A DNA stretch of 64,000 nucleotides, taken from Tomocerus qinae (taxonomy: Eukaryota > Arthropoda > Collembola > Entomobryomorpha > Tomoceridae). The notes beneath the pieces were generated by a model. It had not been told where the DNA came from. It searched no databases and worked only from the letters and a program-made list of their open reading frames with translations. The stretch's first letter is position 1. Each line of letters begins with the position of its first letter. Shown piece after piece: positions 11,996 to 21,981 of the stretch. The stretch is from assembly GCA_020055645.1 (NCBI GenBank), contig CM034546.1, positions 27,528,001 to 27,592,000 on the forward strand, written 5' to 3'. The position numbers and the translations under genes were made by a program.

Positions 11996-13794
11996 AGACA
12001 TATTGGAAGAGGGTATAGGAGAAATGGAAACGAATAACCGTAACGAAATGGTTGAAAACAATGTAGATGATATTACAAGACATAGAAATAATCCCTTAAG
12101 CCCAACAACAACTCCGAAGCCTGTTTTAATGGAAGTAATTTTTACGATTTTATAACATACAACCACAGTCAAAAATTAAAAATATTAAATTAAATCTTCA
12201 CAAAGTATTTATTGTGTAATTATAGCAGCAACTTCTTACGAAAATGGATTTGACTGGTAATAACAGCTCCAAACATCAAACTTAAGTTTTAAATCCGAGT
12301 TTTATTTTTAATTGCTAATAGAACTAAAAGTCTAATTCAATACACTGAAAATTCTTTTTAGATATAACATCTAGCGGATTTGTGTCGTGCTATGAACGGT
12401 TCCGTAATAAGGGTATTCCTCTAAGTGGAGTATATGAAATTTTACCTTTGCACAATAAAATGATAATTGGAAAATCGAAAAATGCCTACTGCGAAATGGA
12501 AACTAACGGCGGAGGCTGGACAGTTTTTCAAAGACGAGGAAAATCTTGTAAACTGACTGAACCTGAGCGGCCCAATTTATTCAATAAGACTTGGAATGAA
12601 TACAAAAATGGATTTGGTGATCCTGGTTGTAATTACTGGCTTGGTAAGTATACAAATAACAGACACAAAAATGAGACTTAGTCTAGTTAAAGTATTTGCT
12701 TAAAGTTAAGTGCATTATGCAATGCTGTACTGAGATAAGATTATACGGCATAAATAACAATCTCCAGGGAGATACCATCTTTTTATTTTATTTGGTTATA
12801 TGTATTGCGATATTATACCTAAAATAATTTAGATATTAGTTCCAGTTATGTAAAATATTTCCGAATTCCTTAAAAATGGTTTTAGGTCTAGAAACAGTTC
12901 ACCAGATGACAAACGATTGCGACCACGAACTTCTTATCAAAGCTACACATATCAACGGAACATTATATCAAGCTCATTATTCAACATTCAGCGTTTCTTC
13001 TGAGAAAAATAAATTCAAATTGAAAGTCGATGGCTTCATCAGAGAAAATTCCAGTGAGTAACTTAATTGCAATATTCAGTAGTTTTGCCAATCCACTTTT
13101 ATAACAACTTCTAATTAAATTGAGCTATTAATTGATTTCAGCGATGAATGATCAGTTACACCACCACAACGGAGCAAGTTTTTCTACAATCGATAGAGAT
13201 AATGATCCGTGGGTGGAAAAAAGTTGTTCCAAGGAATACAAAGCTAATGGATTTTGGTTTAAAAATGGCTGCTTTTCTGTAAGACAAAATTCTAATATTG
13301 GTTTCATTTCCCATAAGAGTGTAATTAAGATAGCGGCAGTAATATCGGCTGTAATTTGGTTATTGGCTAACATCTGCCTACTGCGTATAGCAATCACCAT
13401 GGAGGATGAAAGTGAAAAGCCTATTCTTTTAAGCTTTATGCGTTGAGAAACTTGTTAAACCTGGGTGTGATAGGAACAGGGCGATGTCACAATTTCTTTC
13501 CTATAAAAATTTTCACAAGACTTTTGCTCCATTCACTTTTGTAGCAAAGCTCCAGCTGACATTTCGGCTTTTTATTCCAACCATTTCAGTTTATAAACAA
13601 AATGGAATGGGAATAATACCAAAACTCAGCATAAAATTAAATATAATCTTTTGTAGGCCAATCTGAATGGACTGTTCCCAAGTCATAACTACCCTGAGAC
13701 AAAGTCAACTGACAGTATAGTTGGAATATACTGGTATTCTGCTGGAGTTTTGAAATTTAAGGGAACGAAGATGATGATTCGTCCAAACTGTTGA
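11996..13794 (+). CDS. Second fibrinogen-related protein, 5' end not found
   Basis: Exons 11996-12134, 12226-12256, 12362-12643, 12886-13053, 13142-13278 and 13657-13794 join in frame to about 298 codons ending in TGA. The visible part starts with a Thr/Pro-containing linker ([13 protein letters not shown]), then a 31-nt micro-exon, then a fibrinogen domain with [24 protein letters not shown], the loop DRDND and both cysteine pairs. Intron positions and phases of the fibrinogen exons match the upstream gene, and the central exon is 168 nt in both, so they are tandem duplicates. This copy has no long coiled coil and no visible signal-peptide exon. Its first exon needs an incoming phase-2 donor, which exon 1 of the upstream gene (8039-8145) would supply. 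It is therefore either a separate gene with an unseen start or an alternative 3' module. Confidence 0.8.
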
Positions 13795-14189
13795 GTTCTT
13801 TTACATATCAAGATAAATACCAACCAAATTATACAACTGTAGATAAACTCTTTAGAAATATCTACAGTCAAGACAAGAATAGACAAGCCTCATTATAAAA
13901 TGAATAATAAATAATTATTTGTATCTTATTCCTCATTTATTTCACTTCCCTTATATACATACTTTAGTTTTCGTTTCGTTGCATCCTAGTACTGCTTAAC
14001 AGGCCTCCTTAGTAGGCCTAACAGGCCAAGGCCGTTATCAGGCCAGGCCATTATCAGGCCAGGCCGTTATCAGGCCAGGCCGTTATTAGGCCAGGCCGTT
14101 ATCAGGCCGGCCTGGTAACGGCCTATTAAGGATGGCCAGAACCAAACGACAAGCAACTTGAAAACTCATTCCAACAATACCTACCAATC

Positions 14190-15140
14190 CGAATTTTGAA
14201 GTTTCAAAACATGATGATTTCGAATCAATTTGTCATTTTAACGAAATTTGAAAAGTGGGTGGGGCAACTCCACCCATTTTCTAATATCTATACAATTAAC
14301 CTGCCAAGTTCTATTTTGAGGTTTTGGAACATGCTGATTTCGAATAAATTAATCATTTTAACAAAATTTGAAAAGTGGGAGTGGCCAGCCTACGCATTTT
14401 GTAATATTTATACAATTACAGCATCAACTTATATTTTAAGCTTTTAAAACATGCTGATTTCAAATAAGTTAGTCATTTTAATTAAATTTAAAAAGTTGGT
14501 GGGGCAACGCCACCCATTTTCTAATATCTACAATTGAGCTGCTAAAATCTATTTTTAGGTTTTGGAACATGCTGATTTCGAATAAATTAATAATTTTAAC
14601 AAAATTTGAAAAGTAGGTGGGAACAGTCCACACATTTTCTAAAATATATACAATTATGACATCAACCTATATTTCAAGGTTTTAAAACATGCTGATTTCG
14701 AATAAGATAGTCATTTTAATTAAATTTGAAAGTGGGTGGGGTCAGTCCACCTATTTTCTAATATATATACAATTACGTTATTAACTTATATTTTAAGGTT
14801 GTAAACATACTAATTTCGAATAAATTATTCATTTTAATTAAATTTGAAAAGTAGATGGGGCCAGTCCACACATTTTCTAAAATATATACAATTATGACAT
14901 CAACCTATATTTTAAGGTTTTAAAATATGCTGATTTCGAATTGATTAATCATTTTAACAAAATTTGAAAAGTGGGTTGGCCAGCCTACGCATTTTGTAAT
15001 ATCTATACAATTACGTCATCATCTTATATTTTAAGGTTTTAAAACACGCTGATTTCGAATAAGTTAGTCATTTTAATTAAATTTGAAAATTTGGTGAGGC
15101 AACTCCGCCTATTTTCTAAGATATCTACAATTAAACATTA
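14190..15140 (+). repeat. ~120-bp tandem array, left arm of foldback element
   Basis: About eight diverged copies of a unit containing GATTTCGAATAARTTAGTCA, TTTGAAAAGTGGGTGGGG and ACCCATTTTCTAATATCTA. The right arm (about 15170-15885) carries about six copies in the opposite orientation. Confidence 0.85.
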
Positions 15141-15169
15141 ATTAGTCATTTTAAAGAAATCATTTCGCT

Positions 15170-15885
15170 AAAATGGTTTAATTGTATATATTTTAGAAAA
15201 TGGGTGGACTGACCCCAACCACTTTTCAAAATTAATTAAAATGACTAACTTATTCGAAATCAGCATGTTTTATAACCTTAAAATATAAGTTGATGATGTA
15301 ATTGTATAAATATTACAAAATGCGTATGCTGGCCACACCCACTTTTCAAATTTCGTTAAAATCATTAATTTATTCGAAATTAGCATGTTCCAAAACCTCA
15401 AAATAGAACTTGGCAGGTTAATTGTATAGATATTAGAAAATGGTTGGAGTTGCCCCACCCACTTTTCAAATTTCGTTAAAATGACTAACTTATTCGAAAT
15501 CAGCATGTTTTAAAACCTTAACATATAAGTTGATGATGTAATTGTATAAATATTACAAAATGCGTAGGCTGGCCACTCCCACTTTTCAAATTTTGTTAAA
15601 ATGATTAATTTATTCGAAATCAACATGTTCCAAAACCTCAAAATAGAACTTGGCAGGTTAATTGTATAGATATTAGAAAATGGGTGGAGTTGCCCCACCC
15701 ACTTTTCAAATTAAGTTAAAATGATTAATTTATTCGAAATCACTATGTTCCAAAACTTTAAAATATAATCTGGCAGCTTAAATGTATAGATAGCAGAAAA
15801 TAGGTGAAGTCGCCCCACCCAGTTTTTAAATTTCGTTAAAATGACAAATTGATTCGAAATCAGCATGTTTTGAAACTTCAAAATT
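15170..15885 (-). repeat. ~120-bp tandem array, right arm of foldback element
   Basis: About six copies, inverted relative to the left array. The arms are unequal in copy number, so the array has changed length since the inverted structure formed. Confidence 0.85.
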
Positions 15886-16089
15886 CGGATTGGTAGGTAT
15901 TGTTGGAATGAGTTTTCAAGTTGCTTGTCGTTTGGTTCTGGCCATCCTTAATAGGCCGTTACCAGGCCGGCCTGATAACGGCCTGGCCTAATAACGGCCT
16001 GGCCTGATAACGGCCTGGCCTGATAATGGCCTGGCCTGATAACGGCCTTGGCCTGTTAGGCCTACTAAGGAGGCCTGTTAAGCAGTACT

Positions 16090-17371
16090 CTGTTCACAAA
16101 GTAATAAACAATTCTGGTAAGACTACATACTAACAAGAAAAATGTAACTATCTACAGTTAGGTAATTTTGTCTTTTCAATAATATTTTGGTTAGCTTGTT
16201 TGAATTGTGTACGCATTATAATTAGTACAATATATATTAAGTTAAATCGACTTTGTTGTCTGACTGTGGGAATGCAGTAGGAATAAGAATGTAGGTCAAT
16301 TTGGCAAAAGCAAAAAACCTTAAAAAATAATTCCTGTGGAAAAATTGGCAAATGATGTTTCTGACACCTTTCGGAGTACCGATAATTTGGCAAAAGCATT
16401 TAGAACCATAATCTTTATTGCAAGTTTCTAAATTCATCAAAATTAATGCCATGAATTTTAAATGATTTGAATTACCTATTACATTATTCATTACTTGTTA
16501 TGCTTTTTTGGTTTTACATGACTTGCAATTTTGTATTGCTGACTTAATAAATGTCACTTTTGCCAATTTATTCACAGCGTTTTGCCATTTTATCCACAGG
16601 CCTTTTGCCAATTTGATCATAGGTCATTTGCCAATTTGACTTTTGCCAAATTGACGGGCATCGAGGAATAACAGCTTCGTTGTTTACAATGATAATTATA
16701 AACAAATATGTTTGTTATCAAGGACAGTAAATGTATCCAGTTTCTGTTATCTTCATTCGAGTTTGCACACTTGAACTGTTATGTTTTCACTCATGCTTAC
16801 ATAATTTTGGCTTCCATGCACTAAATGTCAAATGTACATGCAGAGCAAAAACTTTTATCGCACTTATATATATAACCTTAACATTGCACGACGCATACTG
16901 CATACTATTACTTATATCATTATCAAGTTGACGTCATGCAAATATTATATCAATGTCATGCAGACATGCAGAATAATCTCAAATCCAAACTGAATGCTAC
17001 GGAACATAATAAATAACAGTCAATGCTGACTTGATGACTAAACTTGAATAATTCGAATTCAAAATGTGTCAAGATAAGATTTAATTTGATGTATTAAAAC
17101 AGTATTGGGAAAAATGTGCTAAGTTGTTCCACTTTACACTTTATACTCTCAATTCGACAGACGAATGCTTGAAAGATTGAATGTATAATGCTTTCAACAA
17201 ACTAATAATCAGCATTGAATAGTGCAAAAAATGATTTCCTCTTAAGAAACAATTTGATATAAACGCTATACATCCTTTCCTTGACATCATTCTACTAAAC
17301 TAACTTGAGTGGGTAATTAATATCTGTCTAACTGATTGAATTTAGACTTTTATTAAGTTCATTATTCAAAA
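16090..17371. other. Intergenic with a relic repeat
   Basis: No gene seen. The block at about 16240-16700 has a counterpart at 30270-30342 (shared CGACTTTGTTGTCTGACTGT, then TTTACAATGATAA), so it is a dispersed repeat. It contains the inverted motifs described at 16293-16653. Confidence 0.5.
16293..16653. repeat. Inverted repeat with clustered TTTGCCAATTT motifs
   Basis: GTCAATTTGGCAAAAG at the left end and CTTTTGCCAAATTGAC at the right end are exact complements. Between them the motif (T)TTTGCCAATTTG recurs three to four times on the right and its complement three times on the left. This looks like a small decayed inverted-repeat element. Confidence 0.55.
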
Positions 17372-18713
17372 ATGAAATTCTCCAGTATAATTTTTGTCAC
17401 CATTTGTACTTTTACATTTACTAATTTGGCTTTTACAGTTTTAGCGGATGAACTTTCATCAGAAGATAATTTTTGGAAATTATTTGGAGACTTCATAACA
17501 AAGTAAGTTGAGCAATCAATATTTGTAAACGGCTGTGTGTTTTCCAAAAGCTTTATTCTTTGACCAGCATTTTCCCATGGGGAAACTTGTGATGATCCGA
17601 TTTCCACTAAGTACACAAAAAATGTGTAAAATAGAGTTAAAAAAGTGGCGGATGAAGAAAATGGTGATGAACATTTCCAATTTGCCATTTCTATTCTTGA
17701 GATAAGTCAAAAAGTTGCTTCCAATCAGAAACAGGTTTGTTTTAATTTATTTAATTTCCAATATAAATTGTAAGCAAAATATTTACATTGTGGTTACTAA
17801 TATTGGTTAGTAACCACAATATGCGGTTATTAGTAATTTCTTACTAATGTCTTTGAACCCCACAGTATGCACTTTCTTCCTTAATAAAGTGTATCACAAA
17901 TTTTGAAAAAGATACAGTATTCAATTTTTCAGTTGATATTTCCGCCAAGATTGATTAACAATCATAAATGTTAATTTACCTTGAAGATTGATTGTACTTT
18001 CATATGAACCAATTTTATTTTCAGTTGGCTGAACACGAAGAGACTTTAAAACAAATGAAAGAATTGGTACATAAAAATATTTGATTCGCACCATTAACTA
18101 TAATAATTAATGTTATCAAACATATTTCAAACTAATACTAACATCTATATTATAGTTTCAGGCTCTAAGTAGTTTCGTGGGTCAGAGTCAGTTGGATCCA
18201 ACTGCCAATCCGAAGAAAAATGTTGAAGGGGCTGAACAAGTTCCCCTTTTTCCAAATCTCAAAGACGGGAAAGTTTTTGGTTCTATGGCGATACTAAAAG
18301 GAGAGCCAGGTCCCAAAGGTGATACTGGAAGTCCTGGTGAAAAAGGAGAGAGAGGATTTCCAGGCTATAAGGGTGAAATGGGAGATGGTCTTCCTGGTTA
18401 TCCTGGTCTTCCTTTACAAACGTACGGTATACCGGGCAGCGACGGACTGCCCGGAAACAAAGGTGACATGGGAAACCCTGGGCTTCCAGGATTACCAGGA
18501 GTGGCAGGATACCCAGGGTTACCAGGATTAAAAGGAGAAGCTGGCTACAATGGCTTACCAGGAATTCCAGGGATAAAAGGTGAAATGGGTATTCCAGGAC
18601 TCCCTGGCATAAAAGGAGAAATGGGACCGGTAGGCCCCCCAGGATATCCTGGAATAAAAGGAGACATGGGAATAATTGGCCCTCCAGGATTTCCAGGGAA
18701 TTATACTTATTAA
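17372..18713 (+). CDS. Short secreted collagen-like protein
   Basis: Four exons, 17372-17502, 17635-17734, 18025-18066 and 18156-18713, join in frame to 276 residues. Exon 1 encodes a signal peptide ([20 protein letters not shown]). Exons 2 and 3 give a short acidic helical stalk, probably an oligomerisation segment. Exon 4 holds about 40 Gly-X-Y triplets ([19 protein letters not shown] and onward) with two interruptions near the middle, and stops directly after the last triplets ([10 protein letters not shown]). There is no C-terminal globular domain, unlike C1q or fibrillar collagens. The last exon has two possible acceptors six bases apart (18156 or 18162), both in frame. The product is likely a trimeric extracellular rod; the stalk resembles defence collagens and gliomedin-like proteins only in general plan. 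Confidence 0.88.
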
Positions 18714-19218
18714 AAGAAAGTCCGTCTTCGATTGATATTATTTGAAATCTATACGTAATTCCAAACTCTTAACCTTGTCAGATTTAACAAATCTTCTAAA
18801 AATGATTTTTTTTGTTTATTATTATTAGTAATAATGTATTCAAAGCTTAAAATATATCCTGGACAAAAAGAATATTTCGAAAATAAATCTTTCCATATTA
18901 GCATTATATGTCTTCAATCACAAGTGGCTTAGACACATTTTATTCATCAACCTATTACTGAAGATTTTTATTTAATTTAAACTGAATTAAAAAGGAAGGC
19001 TAAATCTAAACACATAATGATCATTAATCTAATTACAACAGTCGATCGTACGGTGTAATTGTGTCGTACGTTTTTATTGCATTTGCATAGTTTAAGGATA
19101 ATTCGCACATCTCTACTCATGAGGGTAAATTCATAGGTTAGGTAATACATACTGTTGTTCAGAATACCACTAATTAAACCACGGTTTCAAATCGGTATGG
19201 AAATCGAATTCAGTGTGC
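18714..19218. other. Intergenic, downstream of the collagen-like gene
   Basis: AT-rich 3' flank. AATAAA is present near 18880-18886 (GAAAATAAATC), a plausible polyadenylation signal. Nothing else is supported. Confidence 0.4.
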
Positions 19219-20094
19219 AATTGAGTTCTTCCGAGCAAAAAGGGCGGTTGGATTTTCTCAAAACATAAACATCCTTAGCAACCTCAATAGTATTATCACG
19301 GGCGTGTGCAAAAATTACGCATACACGTAAATTACGTAATTAGATAAAAATTTCGAAATCTGATTTGGTAATGTTATCGCCAATCAGAGTCGTGGCCTGA
19401 AAAAACATTAAACTGAGGAACTAGAGAAAAACGAAATTAAATTTTAATTTTTTTGTTTTTGGAGATTCAATTTTCGATTCTGAGAGGGCATGTTGGGGCC
19501 TACTAGTTTACTAGAATACAGTATCTTAAAACCTTTTTAAAAATGAAGTTCATTCGTACTCCCCGAAGGCCGACTTCTTCATGACGTCCATAGCTAAAAA
19601 CTATTCTGTTTAATTAGCCGAATTTCAAAATTAATTTTAAAAAAATTTAACTAAACAATTTCTAGTTTAAAAGGCTTTATTCATTTAAAATTCAAAATTT
19701 TTTACTTTAAGTTTTAAGATGAGATTTAAAAAATTACTTCCAAGTTTTAAAATTAAAATTTTTAAGTTAATAGCAAAATTTAAGATTTGGAAAAAATAAC
19801 GGAATTTGATAAAGTACGTATGTTTTAAGCAATATATGATTCGCTAACAGCATTAATAATTTGATTCCAATAGAGGTGTGGCGATTAAATTTCTAAGCTT
19901 CTCCGTATTATATTATGTAATAATATTTGAATTTAGTTTTAAATCAGATCGTAGGTTTTAGTTAATTTGAATCTATCATTGGGCGTCGGTCCGATAATAA
20001 CTTTCTCTTAAATTTATAGTTTTTTAACACAACTTTTCCTTTAAAACAATTTTTCGTCATACAGGCCAAATTGTGAAAAGGTTGTAATCAGCCT

Positions 20095-20460
20095 GAAAAT
20101 AATGGTAATGGTAACCAATACACAAATATCAGCAACCACCAAATTATTCTGACTATCATATTGCCTCTTAACTCTTAGCAGAAAAAAATCAAAGATGCTC
20201 CTTACAGCATTCGGCTCCGTAAAAATATTTCAAACATATTAGTTCAATCTGGAGAAATAAACGTTTTCGTACGGAATTTGGCATTTAATCACAACTAAAG
20301 AAAAAAGTTTAAAATATTCTTCGGAGCCGATTGCTGTGGGTTATGGAGCATCTTTTTCCCTATTTAAACTTTTTTGTAGGTTTGGTTTTTGAGTTGATTC
20401 TTTTTCTGCAACAAAAATAATAGGCAATATGATATTTAGAATAATTTGTCGGTTTCCCAT
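20095..20460. repeat. Long imperfect hairpin
   Basis: Arms of about 120 bp that include CGGCTCCG / CGGAGCCG and AATAATTTGTCGG-type matches on the two sides. It is nested in the 19219-21468 element. Confidence 0.6.
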
Positions 20461-21024
20461 GGACGTTTCCCTTAACATGAAAGAGCTTTTAAAAATCTCA
20501 ATTACAAAACAATAGATGATAATTACATGTCAAATATAAAACTCAAAAATTCACATTTAGAATGTACGTCAAACAACGAAAGATTCGAGATTGTCGAGAT
20601 TCTAATCACTAAGGTCTAAAACGCCAATAATTTTAAAATTTCACTTGTGTTGCAATATCATAACTTTGCCCTAATTTCGAAAAAAATGATCTAGGTTGGG
20701 CTTTAAGCCGTCCCACAGAAATCTTAGATTTTAATAAATACGCTTTATACGCTAAACAGTTTTGGAAATAGATATTGACTTGCTTAGGAAAATGCCAGCT
20801 TAGCGGGAATGTCCCAGTTGGAGCACCTTGGAGTAAACCAATTTTTTGGCCGTTTGCAACTCTGGTGACCTTTTTGTCAATTTTTGTTTGCTTTAGGTTA
20901 TGGTCATGTCATGCTCGTTTCTGTATTCAACCGTAAACATAATCAAACAATAGGTAACACAAAGAACACAATATTTAGATTTATAGTTTTAAAACATTTT
21001 TTGTCCCTAGAGTTGCAACGTTGA

Positions 21025-21295
21025 TACCGGTTAAAATGTGGTTAACCAAAGTGTTAATTTTGACTTTTGCCTTCTCAAGTGAGGAAAATCCGGAGTTTGT
21101 TCTGAAAAAGTCAATATATCCTACGGGACGTAAACCGCCTCTTCCACAGAGGGGAGTTGGGCCTTCATGTAAACTCAAGCACCTCGATAGTAGCAACCCA
21201 TTTATCTTGGAGGAGGTTGTTTACGCCCCGTAGGATAAGTCGATTCCAGAAAGCAAAAGTCCAAATTAACAATAGTAAACACTTTGGGTTAACCC
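21025..21295. repeat. Long imperfect hairpin
   Basis: GTGTTAATTTTGACTTTTGC (about 21052) faces GCAAAAGTCCAAATTAAC (about 21255), and ATCCTACGGGACGTAAACC faces GTTTACGCCCCGTAGGAT. It is nested in the same element. Confidence 0.65.
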
Positions 21296-21468
21296 AAAAG
21301 ACTCGAGTCTCTCATCCCCCTCGAAACTCGGCTCCATAGATACTTTAGATACACAAAATATATAAATTTGTGGTTACATAATTTTTGCATCGACCCTAAA
21401 AAAATTTTCAGTTTATTTATTTGTTTTCTGAAAATCCAACCGCCATTTTTGCTCGGAAGAACTCAATT

Positions 21469-21981
21469 TAATCTCGTAGGTCAGGTGGCAGAATGTTTTA
21501 ACATGAGCAGAATGTGGTAAGCATTTTCCAACATCGACTTCAAAGTCATGAACATAATAATCAGTAGTTTAGACCATTAACGCTGATCCACCAACGTTTG
21601 ATCGGATCAATGCGCCCTGTACCTAATATCAACTTTTAACAAAATTGAAATTATTTTGCGTATTAATTTTAATAGTTGTAATCGTTTGTAATATAAAGAA
21701 TACATAGGTACGTTCCAAATATTTATTCTGTCGGTAGGACATGCCTCCACTCCAATCAGACTTGTACACAGAAATATTTGTCATATTGGCAAGTAGTCTT
21801 GGTGACTTACAATAGCCCCAACAATATGTTTTATTTAGTTTGTGATACATTATAATACATTCAAATATAGATGCAATAATTTTTTTATTAGATTATTATT
21901 ATTAATTAAATTGCCTTAACATGATGCTTATTTGTTAGTTCCATTGACAGAAAGGACAGGATGAATCCCCTATCCATGAAG
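21469..21981. other. Intergenic, 3' side of chemoreceptor gene
   Basis: No supported feature. A 73-codon minus-strand frame at 21629-21850 lacks any recognised signature. Confidence 0.4.

Larger units (their letters stand above)
13988..16089. mobile_element. Foldback element with tandem-repeat arms
   Basis: A 2.1 kb giant inverted repeat. The outer arms (13988 to about 14187 and about 15893 to 16089) are almost perfect complements: both ends read AGTACTGCTTAACAGGCC inward, followed by GGCC-rich short repeats (AGGCCAGGCCGTTATC) and a shared block containing CCAAACGACAAGCAACTTG. Inside, both arms are tandem arrays of a ~120-bp unit in opposite orientations, meeting at a small unpaired centre near 15140-15175. 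There is no transposase. The architecture is that of Drosophila-type FB foldback elements. AGTACT stands at both ends but is itself palindromic, so the target duplication cannot be defined. Short open frames inside are products of the repeat units, not genes. Confidence 0.85.
19219..21468. mobile_element. Large inverted-repeat element with nested hairpins
   Basis: The ends at 19219-19257 and 21430-21468 are inverted repeats of about 39 bp (AATTGAGTTCTTCCGAGCAA then GGCGGTTGGATTTT) with one or two mismatches. The interior has two further long hairpins. One is at about 20095-20460, where GATGCTCCTTACAGCATTCG pairs with the complement near 20325 and AATTATTCTGACTATCATAT with the complement near 20430. 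The other is at about 21025-21295. No transposase or clear target duplication is visible. Short open frames at 20981-21339 lie in the second hairpin and are not genes. Confidence 0.65.

Noticed and set aside
14196..15698. Repeated 60-80 codon frames (LVILTKFEKWVGQL-type) on both strands
   Set aside because: Identical peptides arise from each ~120-bp unit of the foldback element on opposite strands; repeat-derived.
19540..19600. Short inverted pair (GAAGTTCATTCG / CGACTTCTTC) considered as a terminator or regulatory stem
   Set aside because: Weak pairing, no gene end nearby; it lies inside the 19219-21468 element.
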